Translations under genes and position numbers: made by a program
Notes under the pieces: model-generated
Told to the model about the DNA's origin: nothing
What the model saw: only the letters and a program-made list of their open reading frames with translations
Database searches by the model: none
Shown: piece by piece, positions 9,173 through 21,400 of the stretch
How positions within the stretch are numbered: the stretch's first letter is position 1
How the letters are laid out: each line of letters opens with the position of its first letter
Assembly: GCA_033782935.1 (NCBI GenBank)
Contig: JAWQEG010000003.1
Coordinates: 4,290,501 to 4,354,500 of the forward strand
From: Petrolisthes cinctipes
Taxonomy: Eukaryota > Arthropoda > Malacostraca > Decapoda > Porcellanidae
Length of the DNA stretch: 64,000 bases
Direction of reading: 5' to 3'

Positions 9173-10322
9173 GTGTTAGAGTATTTTCAAAATACAGCCC
9201 AAAAACATACTGAAAATCGATCTTTTAGGTGCCCAAAAGTCGATATGTGCATTCATCTTCTGTACCCGTTTATATCTCAAATTCTGGCCCTAAACACCCG
9301 AAAATTCGATATTTTGGGGTCCCAGAAGCGATCTGTACATGCCTACTCCGTGTTAGAGTATTTTCAAAATACAGGCCCAAAACATGCTGAAAATCGATAT
9401 TTTAGGTGCGTAAAGGCGATATCTCAAATTCAGGCCCAAAACACCCGAAAATTCGATATTTTGGGGTCCCAGAAGCAATCTGTACATGCCTACTCCGTGT
9501 TAGAGTATTTTCAAAATACAGGCTCAAAACATGCTCATAATCGATATTTTAGGTGCCCAAAAGTCGATATGTGCATGCATCTTCAGTACTCGTTTATATC
9601 TCAAATTCAAGCTCAAAACACCCGAAAATTCGATATTTTGGGGTCCCAGAAGCGATCTGTACATGCCTACTCAGTGCTAGAATATTATCAAAATATATGC
9701 TCAAAACATGCTAAAAATCGATATTTTAGGTGCGTAAAGGCGATATCTCAAATTCAGTCCCAAAACACCCAAAAATTCGATATTTTGGGGTCCCAGAAGC
9801 GATCTGTACATACCTACTCCGTGTTAGAGTATTTTCAAAATACAGGCCCAAAACATGCTCAAAATCGATGTTTTAGGTGCCCAAAAGTCGATATGTGCAT
9901 GCATCTTCAGTACCCGTTTATATCTCAAATTCAGGCTCAAAACACCCGAAAATTCGATATTTTGGTGTCCCAGAAGCGATCTGTACATGCCTACTCCGTG
10001 TTAGAGTATTTTCAAAATACAGGCCCAAAACATGCTGAAAATCGATATTTTAGATGCCCAAAGTCATTAGGTGCATGTATCTTCTGTACCCGTTTATATC
10101 TCGAATTCAGGCTCAAAACACCCGAAAATTCAATATTTTGGGGTCCCAAAAGCAATCTGTACATGCCTACTCAGTGCTAGAATATTTTCAAAATATAGGC
10201 TCAAAACATGCTAAAAATCGATAATTTAGGTGCCAAAAAAGTCGATATCTCAAATTCAGTCACAAAACACCCGAAAATTCGATATTTAGGGGTCTCAGAA
10301 GCGATCTGTACATGCCTACTCC
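9173..10322 (+). repeat. 1150-bp HOR, tandem copy 1
   Basis: Landmarks at 9153, 9330, 9477, 9654, 9801, 9978, 10154 and 10303 give steps of 177, 147, 177, 147, 177, 176 and 149, total 1150. Marks are CAGCCCAAAAACATACTG, GTGCATTCATC, GATATTTTGGTGTCCCAG, AAGTCATTAGGTGC and ATCTCGAATTCAGG. The first bases differ slightly from copies 2 and 3 upstream of 9173 (TTTATGGGTCCCAGAAGGG against TTTAGGGGTCTCAGAAGCG). Confidence 0.93.
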
Positions 10323-11472
10323 GTGTTAGAGTATTTTCAAAATACAGCCCAAAAACATACTGAAAATCGATCTTTTAGGTGCCCAAAAGTCGATATGTGC
10401 ATTCATCTTCTGTACCCGTTTATATCTCAAATTCTGGCCCTAAACACCCGAAAATTCGATATTTTGGGGTCCCAGAAGCGATCTCTACATGCCTACTCCG
10501 TGTTAGAGTATTTTCAAAATACAGGCCCAAAACATGCTGAAAATCGATATTTTAGGTGCGTAAAGGCGATATCTCAAATTCAGGCCCAAAACACCCGAAA
10601 ATTCGATATTTTGGGGTCCCAGAAGCAATCTGTACATGCCTACTCCGTGTTAGAGTATTTTCAAAATACAGGCTCAAAACATGCTCAAAATCGATATTTT
10701 AGGTGCCCAAAAGTCGATATGTGCATGCATCTTCAGTACTCGTTTATATCTCAAATTCAAGCTCAAAACACCCGAAAATTCGATATTTTGGGGTCCCAGA
10801 AGCGATCTGTACATGCCTACTCAGTGCTAGAATATTATCAAAATATAGGCTCAAAACATGCTAAAAATCGATATTTTAGGTGCGTAAAGGCGATATCTCA
10901 AATTCAGTCCCAAAACACCCAAAAATTCGATATTTTGGGGTCCCAGAAGCGATCTGTACATACCTACTCCGTGTTAGAGTATTTTCAAAATACAGGCCCA
11001 AAACATGCTCAAAATCGATGTTTTAGGTGCCCAAAAGTCGATATGTGCATGCATCTTCAGTACCCGTTTATATCTCAAATTCAGGCTCAAAACACCCGAA
11101 AATTCGATATTTTGGTGTCCCAGAAGCGATCTGTACATGCCTACTCCGTGTTAGAGTATTTTCAAAATACAGGCCCAAAACATGCTGAAAATCGATATTT
11201 TAGATGCCCAAAGTCATTAGGTGCATGTATCTTCTGTACCCGTTTATATCTCGAATTCAGGCTCAAAACACCCGAAAATTCAATATTTTGGGGTCCCAAA
11301 AGCAATCTGTACATGCCTACTCAGTGCTAGAATATTTTCAAAATATAGGCTCAAAACATGCTAAAAATCGATAATTTAGGTGCCAAAAAAGTCGATATCT
11401 CAAATTCAGTCACAAAACACCCGAAAATTCGATATTTAGGGGTCTCAGAAGCGATCTGTACATGCCTACTCC
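10323..11472 (+). repeat. 1150-bp HOR, tandem copy 2
   Basis: This is nearly identical to its neighbours. I count only a handful of single-base differences, for example ATCTCTACATG near 10,484 and GCTCAAAATCG near 10,684, where copy 1 has GCTCATAATCG. The near-identity indicates recent amplification. Confidence 0.93.
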
Positions 11473-12622
11473 GTGTTAGAGTATTTTCAAAATACAGCCC
11501 AAAAACATACTGAAAATCGATCTTTTAGGTGCCCAAAAGTCGATATGTGCATTCATCTTCTGTACCCGTTTATATCTCAAATTCTGGCCCTAAACACCCG
11601 AAAATTCGATATTTTGGGGTCCCAGAAGCGATTTGTACATGCCTACTCCGTGTTAGAGTATTTTCAAAATACAGGCCCAAAACATGCTGAAAATCGATAT
11701 TTTAGGTGCGTAAAGGCGATATCTCAAATTCAGGCCCAAAACACCCGAAAATTCGATATTTTGGGGTCCCAGAAGCGATCTGTACATGCCTACTCCGTGT
11801 TAGAGTATTTTCAAAATACAGGCTCAAAACATGCTCAAAATCGATATTTTAGGTGCCCAAAAGTCGATATGTGCATGCATCTTCAGTACTCGTTTATATC
11901 TCAAATTCAAGCTCAAAACACCCGAAAATTCGATATTTTAGGGTCCCAGAAGCGATCTGTACATGCCTACTCAGTGCTAGAATATTATCAAAATATAGGC
12001 TCAAAACATGCTAAAAATCGATATTTTAGGTGCGTAAAGGCGATATCTCAAATTCAGTCCCAAAACACCCAAAAATTCGATATTTTGGGGTCCCAGAAGC
12101 GATCTGTACATACCTACTCCGTGTTAGAGTATTTTCAAAATACAGGCCCAAAACATGCTCAAAATCGATGTTTTAGGTGCCCAAAAGTCGATATGTGCAT
12201 GCATCTTCAGTACCCGTTTATATCTCAAATTCAGGCTCAAAACACCCGAAAATTCGATATTTTGGTGTCCCAGAAGCGATCTGTACATGCCTACTCCGTG
12301 TTAGAGTATTTTCAAAATACAGGCCCAAGACATGCTGAAAATCGATATTTTAGATGCCCAAAGTCATTAGGTGCATGTATCTTCTGTACCCGTTTATATC
12401 TCGAATTCAGGCTCAAAACACCCGAAAATTCAATATTTTGGGGTCCCAAAAGCAATCTGTACATGCCTACTCAGTGCTAGAATATTTTCAAAATATAGGC
12501 TAAAAACATGCTAAAAATCGATAATTTAGGTGCCAAAAAAGTCGATATCTCAAATTCAGTCACAAAACACCCGAAAATTCGATATTTAGGGGTCTCAGAA
12601 GCGATCTGTACATGCCTACTCC
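11473..12622 (+). repeat. 1150-bp HOR, tandem copy 3
   Basis: This starts with the same CAGCCCAAAAACATACTG L4 monomer as copies 1 and 2. Private differences include GCGATTTGTACATG near 11,630, CCCAAGACATGCTG near 12,327 and GATATTTTAGGGTCCC near 11,934. The following monomer returns to CAGGCCAAAAACATACTG with GTATGAATC, the sequence that follows the single-copy form at 6405. Confidence 0.92.
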
Positions 12623-13658
12623 GTGTTAGAGTATTTTCAAAATACAGGCCAAAAACATACTGAAAATCGATCTTTTAGGTGCCCAAAAGTCGATATGTGT
12701 ATGAATCTTCTGAACCCGTTTATATTTCAAATTCTGGCCCTAAACACCCAAAAATTCGATATTTTGGGGTCCCAGAAGCGATCTGTACATGCCTAATCCG
12801 TGTTAGAGTATTTTCAAAATTCAGGCCCAAACCATGCTGAAAATCGATATTTTTGGTGCTGAAAGTCAATATGTGTATGCATCTTCTATACTCGTTTATA
12901 TCTCAAGTTCAGGCCCAAAACACCCGAAAATTCGATATTTTGGGGTCCCAGAAGCGATCTGTACATGCCTACTCAGTGCTAGAATGTTTTCAAAATATAG
13001 GCTCAAAACATGCTCAAAATCGATATTTTAGGTGCCCAAAAGTCGATATGTGCATGCATCTTCTGTACTCGTTTATATCTCAAATACAGGCTCAAAACTC
13101 CCGAAAATTCGATATTTTGGGGTCCCAGAAGCGATCTGTACATGCCTACTCAGTGCTAGAATATTTTCAAAATATAGGCTCAAAACATGCTAAAAATCGA
13201 TATTTTAGGTGCGTAAAGGCGATATCTCAAATTAAGGCCCAAAACACCCGAAAATTCGATATTTAGGGGTCCCAGAAGCAATCTGTACATGCCTACTCAG
13301 TGCTAGAATATTTTCAAAATATAGGCTAAAAACATGCTAAAAATCGATATTTTAGGTGCCAAAAAGTCGATATCTCAAATTAAGGCCCAAAACACCCGAA
13401 AATTCGATATTTAGGGGTCCCAGAAGCGATCTGTACATGCCTACTCCGTGTTAGAGTATTTACAAAATACATGCCCAAAACATGCTGAAAATCGATATTT
13501 TTGATGCCCAAAGGCAATATGTGCAAGTATCTTTTGTACCCGTTTATATCTCAAATTCAGGGTCAAAACACCCGAAAATTCAATATTTTGGGGTCCCAGA
13601 AGCAATCTGTACATGCCTACTCAGTGCTAGAATAATTTCAAAATATAGGCTAAAAACA

Positions 13659-14564
13659 TGCTAAAAATAGATATTTTAGGTGCCAAAAAGTCGATATCTC
13701 AAATTAAGGCCCAAAACACCCGAAAATTTGATATTTAGGGGTCCTAGAAGCGATCTGTACATGCCTACTCAGTGCTAGAATGTTTTCAAAATATAGGCTC
13801 AAAACATGCTCAAAATCGATATTTTAGGTGTCCAAAAGTCGATATGTGCATGCATCTTCTGTACTCGTTTATATCTCAAATTCAGGCTCAAAACACCCGA
13901 AAATTCGATATTTTGGGGTCCCAGAAGCGATCTGTACATGCCTACTCCTTGTTAGAGTATTTACAAAATACATGCCCAAAACATACTGAAAATCGATATT
14001 TTAGATGCCCAAAGTCAATATGTGCATGTATCTTCTGTACCCGTTTATATCTCAAATTCACGCTCAAAACACCCGAAAATTCGATATTTAGGGGTCTCAG
14101 AAGCAATCTGTACATGCCTACTCAATGCTAGAATATTTTCAAATTATAGGCTAATAACATGCTAAAAATCGATATTTTAGGTGCCAAAAAGTCGATATCT
14201 CAAATTAAGGCCCAAAACACCTGAAAATTCGATATTTACGGGTCCCATAAGCGATCTGTACATGCATACTCAGTGCTAGAATATTTTCAAAATATAGGCT
14301 CAAAACATGCTAAAATCGATATTTTTGGTGCGTAAAGGCGATATGTCAAATTCAAGGCCAAAACACCCGAAAATTCGATATTTTGGGGTCCCAGAAGCGA
14401 TCTGTACATGCCTACTCCGTGTTAGAGTATTTTCAAAATACAGGCCCAAAACATGCTCAAAATCGATGTTTTAGGTGCCTAAAAGTCGATATGTGCATGC
14501 ATCTTCAGTACCCGTTTATATCTCAAATTCAGGCTCAAAACACCCGAAAATTCGATTTTTTGGT
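13659..14564 (+). repeat. Mosaic satellite stretch between ordered blocks
   Basis: These are ordinary long and short monomers with no clear kilobase-scale partner in the window. The start resembles 4669 onwards (GCTAAAAATAGATATTTTAGG). A short monomer near 14,310 has a 1-base loss (GCTAAAATCGATATTTTTGG). There is no gene or foreign DNA. Confidence 0.75.
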
Positions 14565-16598
14565 GTCCCATAAGCAATCTGTACATGCCTACTCTGTGCT
14601 AGAATATTTTCAAAATATAGGCTAAAAACATGCTAAAAATCGATATTTTAGGTGCCAAAAAGTCGATATCTCAAATTCAGTCCCAAAACACCCGATAATT
14701 CGATATTTAGTGGTCCCAGAAGCGATCTGTACATGCCTTCTCCGTGTTAGAGTATTTTCAAAATACAGGCCAAAAACATACTGAAAATCGATCTTTTAGG
14801 TGCCTAAAAGTCGATATGTGCATGCATCTTCTGTACCCGTTTATATCTCAAATTCTGGCCCTAAACACCCGAAAATTCGATATTTTTGGGTCCCAGAAGC
14901 GATCTGTACATGCCTACTCAGTGCTAGAATGTTTTCAAAATATAGGCTCAAAACATGCTCAAAATCGATGCTTTAGGTGCCCAAAAGTCGATATGTGCAT
15001 GCATCTTCTGTACTCGTTAATATCTCAAATTCAAGCTCAAAACAACCGAAAATTCGATATTTTGGGGTCCCAGAAGCGATCTGTACATGCCTACTCAGTG
15101 CTAGAATATTTTTAAAATATAGGCTCAAAACATGCTAAAAATCGATATTTTAGGTGCGTAAAGGCGATATCTCAAATTCAGGCCCAAAACACCCGAAAAT
15201 TCGATATTTAGGGGTCCCAGAAGCGATCTGTACATGCCTACTCCGTGTTAGAGTATTTTCAAAATACAGGCCCAAAACATGCTGAAAATCGATAATTTAG
15301 ATGCCCAAAGTCAATATGTGCATGTATCTTCTGTACCCGTTTATATCTAAAATTCAGTCCCAACACACCCGAAAATTCGATATTTAGGGGTCCCAGAAGC
15401 AATCTGTACATGCCTACTCCGTGTTAGAGTATTTTCAAAATTCAGGCCCAAAACATGTTGAAAATCGATATTTTTGGTGCCCAAAGTCAATATGTGTATG
15501 CTTCTTCTATACTCATTTATATCTCAAATTCAGGCTCAAAACACCCGAAAATTCGATATTTAGGTGTCCCAGAAGCGATCTGTACATGCCTACTCAGTGC
15601 TAGAATGTTTTCAAAATATAGGCTCAAAACATGCTCAAAATCGATATTTTGGGTGCCCAAAAGTCGATATGTGCATGCATCTTCTGTACCCGTTTATATC
15701 TCAAATTCTGGCCCTAAACACCCGAAAATTCGATATTTTGCGGTCCAGAAGCGATCTGTACATGCCTACTCAGAGCTAGAATTTTTTCAAAATATAGGCT
15801 AAAAACATGCTCAAAATCGATATTTTAGGTGCCCAAAAGTCGATATGTGCATGCATCTTCTGTACTCGTTTATATCTCAAATTCAAGCTCAAAACACCCG
15901 AAAATTTCATATTTTTGGTGTCCCAGAAGCGATCTGTACATGCCTACTCAGTGTTAGAATATTTTCAAAATAAAGGCTCAAAACATGCTAAAAATCGATA
16001 TTTTAGGTGCGTAAAGGCGATATCTCAAATTCAGGCCCAAAACACTCGAAAATTCGATATTTTGGGGTCCCAGAAGCGATCTGTACATGCCTACTCCGTG
16101 TTAGAGTATTTTCAAGATACAGGCCCAAAACATGCTCAAAATCGATGTTTTAGGTGCCGAAAAGTCGATATGTGCATGCATCTTCAGTACCCGTTTATAT
16201 CTCAAATTCAGGCTCAAAACACCCGAAAATTCGATATTTTGGGGTCCCAGAAGCGATCTGTACATGCCTACTCCGTGTTAGAGTATTTTCAAAATACAGG
16301 CCAAAAACATACAGAAAATCGATCTTTTAGGTGCCTAAAAGTCGATATGTGCATGCATCTTCTGTATCCGTTTATATCTCAAATTCCGGCCCTAAACACC
16401 CGAAAATTCGATATTTTTGGGTCCCAGAAGCGATCTGTACATGCCTACTCAGTGCTAGAATGTTTTCAAAATATAGGCTCAAAACATGCTTAAAAATCGA
16501 TATTTTAGGTGCCCAAAAGTCGATATGTGCATGCATCTTCAGTACTCGTTTATATATCAAATTCAGGCTCAAAACACCCCAAAATTCAATATTTTGGG
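14565..16598 (+). repeat. 2034-bp unit, copy 1
   Basis: This pairs with the next block at an offset of 2034 (for example 14744 with 16778, CCCGATAATTCGATATTTAG marks), falling to 1858 after about 15,455 (15564 with 17422, 15807 with 17665). The 176-bp difference is one L2 monomer present here (about 15,280-15,455) and absent from copy 2. Confidence 0.85.
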
Positions 16599-18456
16599 GT
16601 CCCATAAGCAATCTGTACATGCCTACTCAGTGCTAGAATATTTTCAAAATATAGGCTAAAAACATGCTAAAAATCGATATTTTAGGTGCCAAAAAGTCGA
16701 TATCTCAAATTCAGTCCCAAAACATCCGATAATTCGATATTTAGTGGTCCCAGAAGCGATCTGTACATGCCTACTCCGTGTTAGAGTATTTTCAAAATAC
16801 AGGCCAAAAACATACTGAAAATCGATCTTTTAGGTGCCTAAAAGTCGATATGTGCATGCATCTTCTGTACCCGTTTATATCTCAAATTCTGGCCCTAAAC
16901 ACCCGAAAATTCGATATTTTTGGGTCCCAGAAGCGATCTGTACATGCCTACTCAGTGCTAGAATGTTTTCAAAATATAGGCTCAAAACATGCTCAAAATC
17001 GATGCTTTAGGTGCCCAAAAGTCGATATGTGCATGCATCTTCTGTACTCGTTTATATCTCAAATTCAAGCTCAAAACAACCGAAAATTCGATATTTTGGG
17101 GTCCCAGAAGCGATCTGTACATGCCTACTCAGTGCTAGAATATTTTTAAAATATAGGCTCAAAACATGCTAAAAATCGATATTTTAGGTGCGTAAAGGCG
17201 ATATCTCAAATTCAGGCCCAAAACACCCGAAAATTCGATATTTAGGGGTCCCAGAAGCGATCTGTACATGCCTACTCCGTGTTAGAGTATTTTCAAAATA
17301 CAGGCCCAAAACATGCTGAAAATCGATATTTTTGGTGCCCAAAGTCAATATGTGTATGCTTCTTCTATACTCATTTATATCTCAAATTCAGGCTCAAAAC
17401 ACCCGAAAATTCGATATTTAGGTGTCCCAGAAGCGATCTGTACATGCCTACTCAGTGCTAGAATGTTTTCAAAATATAGGCTCAAAACATGCTCAAAATC
17501 GATATTTTGGGTGCCCAAAAGTCGATATGTGCATGCATCTTCTGTACCCGTTTATATCTCAAATTCTGGCCCTAAACACCCGAAAATTCGATATTTTGCG
17601 GTCCAGAAGCGATCTGTACATGCCTACTCAGAGCTAGAATTTTTTCAAAATATAGGCTCAAAACATGCTCAAAATCGATATTTTAGGTGCCCAAAAGTCG
17701 ATATGTGCATGCATCTTCTGTACTCGTTTATATCTCAAATTCAAGCTCAAAACACCCGAAAATTTCATATTTTTGGTGTCCCAGAAGCGATCTGTACATG
17801 CCTACTCAGTGTTAGAATATTTTCAAAATAAAGGCTCAAAACATGCTAAAAATCGATATTTTAGGTGCGTAAAGGCGATATCTCAAATTCAGGCCCAAAA
17901 CACTCGAAAATTCGATATTTTGGGGTCCCAGAAGCGATCTGTACATGCCTACTCCGTGTTAGAGTATTTTCAAGATACAGGCCCAAAACATGCTCAAAAT
18001 CGATGTTTTAGGTGCCCAAAAGTCGATATGTGCATGCATCTTCAGTACCCGTTTATATCTCAAATTCAGGCTCAAAACACCCGAAAATTCGATATTTTGG
18101 GGTCCCAGAAGCGATCTGTACATGCCTACTCCGTGTTAGAGTATTTTCAAAATACAGGCCAAAAACATACTGAAAATCGATCTTTTAGGTGCCTAAAAGT
18201 CGATATGTGCATGCATCTTCTGTATCCGTTTATATCTCAAATTCCGGCCCTAAACACCCGAAAATTCGATATTTTTGGGTCCCAGAAGCGATCTGTACAT
18301 GCCTACTCAGTGCTAGAATGTTTTCAAAATATAGGCTCAAAACATGCTTAAAAATCGATATTTTAGGTGCCCAAAAGTCGATATGTGCATGCATCTTCAG
18401 TACTCGTTTATATCTCAAATTCAAGCTCAAAACGCCCGAAAATTCGATATTTTGGG
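16599..18456 (+). repeat. 1858-bp unit, copy 2 (lacks one L2 monomer)
   Basis: At 17,300-17,335 the monomer starts with the GTATTTTCAAAATAC dyad and CATGCTG of the L2 at 15,279, then continues as the L3 at 15,455 (GATATTTTTGGTGCC). The crossover therefore lies between 17,317 and 17,329, inside the AT box of half A. Shared marks include GTATCCG, TTCCGGCCC and ACATGCTTAAAAATCG. Confidence 0.85.
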
Positions 18457-21400
18457 GTCCCAGAAGCGATCTGTACATGCCTACTCAGTGTTAGAGTATT
18501 TTCAAAATACAGGCCCAAAACATGCTGAAAATCGATAATTTAAATGCCCAAAGTCAATATGTGCATGTATCTTCTGTACCCGTTTATATCTCAAATTCAG
18601 GCTCAAAACACCCCAAAATTCAATATTTTGGGGTCCCAGAAGCAATCTGTACATGCCTACTCAGTGCTAGAATATTTTCAAAATATAGGCTAAAAACATG
18701 CTAAAAATCGATATTTTAGGTGCCAAAAAGTCGATATCTCAAATTCAGTCCCAAAACAACCGAAAATTCGATATTTAGGGGTCCCAGAAGCGATCTGTAC
18801 ATGCCTACTCCGTGTTAGAGTATTTTCAAAATACAGGCCAAAAACATACTGAAAATCGATCTTTTAGTTGCCCAAAAGTCGATATGTGCATGCATCTTCT
18901 GTACCCGTTTATATCTCAAATTCTGGCCCTAAACACCCGAAAATTCGATATTTTGGGGTCCCAGAAGCGATCTGTACATGACTACTAAGTGTTAGAGTAT
19001 TTTCAAGATACAGGCCCAAAACATGCTCAAAATCGATATTTTTGGTGCCCAAAGTCAATATGTGTATGCTTCTTCTATACTCGTTTATATCTCAAATTCA
19101 GGCTCAAAACACCCGAAAATTCGATATTTTGGGGTCCCAGAAGCGATCTGTACATGCCTACTCCGTGTTAGAGTATTTTCAAAATACAGGCCCAAAACAT
19201 GCTGAAAATCGATAATTTAGATGCCCAAAGTCAATATGTGCATGTATCTTCTGTACCCGTTTATATCTCAAATTCAGGCTCAAAACACCCGAAAATTCAA
19301 TATTTTGGGGTCCCAGAAGCAATCTGTACATGCCTACTCAGTGCTAGAATATTTTCAAAATATAGGCTAAATACATGCTAAAAATCGATATTTTAGGTGC
19401 CAAAAAGTCGATATCACAAATTCAGTCCCAAAACACCCGAAAATTCGATATTTAGGGGTCCCAGAAGCGATCTGTACATGCCTACTCCGTGTTAGAGTAT
19501 TTTCAAAATACAGGCCAAAAACATACTGAAAATCGATCTTTTAGGTGCCCAAAAGTCGATATGTGCATGCATCTTCTATACTCGTTTATATCTCAAATTT
19601 AGGCTCAAAACACCCGAAAATTCGATATTTTGGGGTCCGAGAAGCGATCTGTACATGCCTACTCAGTGCTAGAATATTTTCAAAATATAGGCTAAAAACA
19701 TGATAAAAATCGATATTTTAGGTGCCAAAAAATCGATATCTCAAATTAAGGCCCAAAACACCCGAAAAATCGATATTTAGGGGTCCCAGAAGCGATCTGT
19801 ACATGCCTACTCAGTGCTAGAATATTTTCAAAATATAGGCTCAAAACATGCTAAAAATCGATATTTTAGGTGCGTAAGGGCGATATCTCAAATTCAGGCC
19901 CAAAACACCCGAAAATTCGATATTTTGGGGTCCCATAAGCGATGTGTACATGCCTACTCCGTGTTAGAGTATTTTCAAAATACAGGCCCAAAACATGATC
20001 AAAATCAATGTTTTAGGTGCCCAAAAGTCGATATGTGCATGCATCTTCAGTACCCGTTTATATCTCAAATTCAGGCTCAAAACACCCGAAAATTCGATAT
20101 TTTGGTGTCCCAGAAGCGATCTATACATGCCTACTCCGTGTTAGAGTATTTTTAAAATACAGGCCCAAAACATGCTGAAAATCGATATATTAGATGCCCA
20201 AAGTCAATATGTGCATGTATCTTCTGTACCCGTTTATATCTCAAATTCAGGCTCAAAACACCCGAAAATTCGATATTTTGGGGTCCCAGAAGTGATCTGT
20301 ACATGCCTACTCAGTGCTAGAATGTTTTCAAAATATAGGCTCAAAACATGCTCAAAATCGATATTTTAGGTGCCCAAAAGTCGATATGTGCATGCATCTT
20401 TTGTACTCGTTTATGTCTCAAATTCAGGCTCAAAGCACCCGAAAATTCGATATTTTGGTGTCCCAGAAGCGATCTGTACATGCCTACTCAGTGCTAGAAT
20501 ATTTTCAAAATATAGGCTCGAAACATGCTAAAAATCGATATTTTAGTTGCGTAAAGGCGATATCTCAAATTCAGGCCTAAAACACCCGAAAATTCGTTAT
20601 TATAGGGTCCCAGAAGCGATCTGTACATGCCTTCTCCGTGTTAGAGTATTTACAAAATACCGGCCCATAACATGCTGAAAATCGATGTTTTAGGTGCCCA
20701 AAAGTCGATATGTACATGCATCTTCTGTACCCGTTTATATCTCAAATTCAGGCTCAAAACACCCGAAAATTCAATATTTTGGGGTCCCAGAAGCAATCTG
20801 TACATGCCTACTCAGTGCTAGAATATTTTCAAAATATAGGCTCAAAACATTCTAAAAATCGATATTTTAGGTGCGTAAAGGCGATATCTCAAATTCAGGC
20901 CCAAAACACCCGAAAATTCGAAATTTAGGGGTCCCAGAAGCGATCTGTACATGCCTACTCCGTGTTAGAGTATTTACAAAATACAGGCCAAAAACATACT
21001 GAAAATCGATCTTTTAGGTGCCCAAAAGTCGATATGTGCATTTATCTTCTGTACCCGTGTATATTTCAAATTCTGGCCATAAACACCCGAAAATTCAATA
21101 TTTTGGGGTCCCAGAAGCAATCTGTACATGCCTACTCAGTGCTAGAATATTTTCAAAATATAGGCTCAAAACATGCTAAAAATCGATATTTTAGGTGCCA
21201 AAAAGTCGATATCTCAAATTCAGTCCCAAAACACCCGATAATTCGATATTTAGGGGTCCCAGAAGCGATCTGTACATGCCTACTCCGTGTTAGAGTATTT
21301 TCAAAATAGAGGCCAAAAACATACTGAAAATCGATCTTTTAGGTGCCCAAAAGTCGATATGTGCATGCATCTTCTGTACTCGTTTATATCTCAAATTCAG

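Larger units (their letters stand above)
7441..13658 (+). repeat. Second copy of the 3.74-kb unit, expanded to 6218 bp
   Basis: Offsets to copy 1 are 3742 at the left (7264, 7731 and 7765 pair with 3522, 3989 and 4023). They become 3919 after one extra long monomer around 7.9-8.1 kb, then 3918 after a 1-base loss near 9047 (AAAATAAAGTTAAAAAC). They end at 6218 after the extra 1150-bp repeats. The sum 3918 + 2 x 1150 = 6218 agrees exactly with the observed offset. The copy diverges from the pattern at about 13,659. Confidence 0.85.

Noticed and set aside
9026..10180. 384-codon open frame, and similar frames of 335 codons at 10323-11330 and 11473-12480, as repeat-protein genes
   Set aside because: The product is only translated satellite; the frame depends on monomer lengths divisible by 3, other frames are open too, and neighbouring copies carry stops or frame shifts. 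No promoter, splice or coding signature is visible.
16372..16620. 82-codon minus-strand open frames (also near 18,230, 31,867 and 55,723)
   Set aside because: They are reverse-strand readings of the same monomers and recur only because the block was copied.
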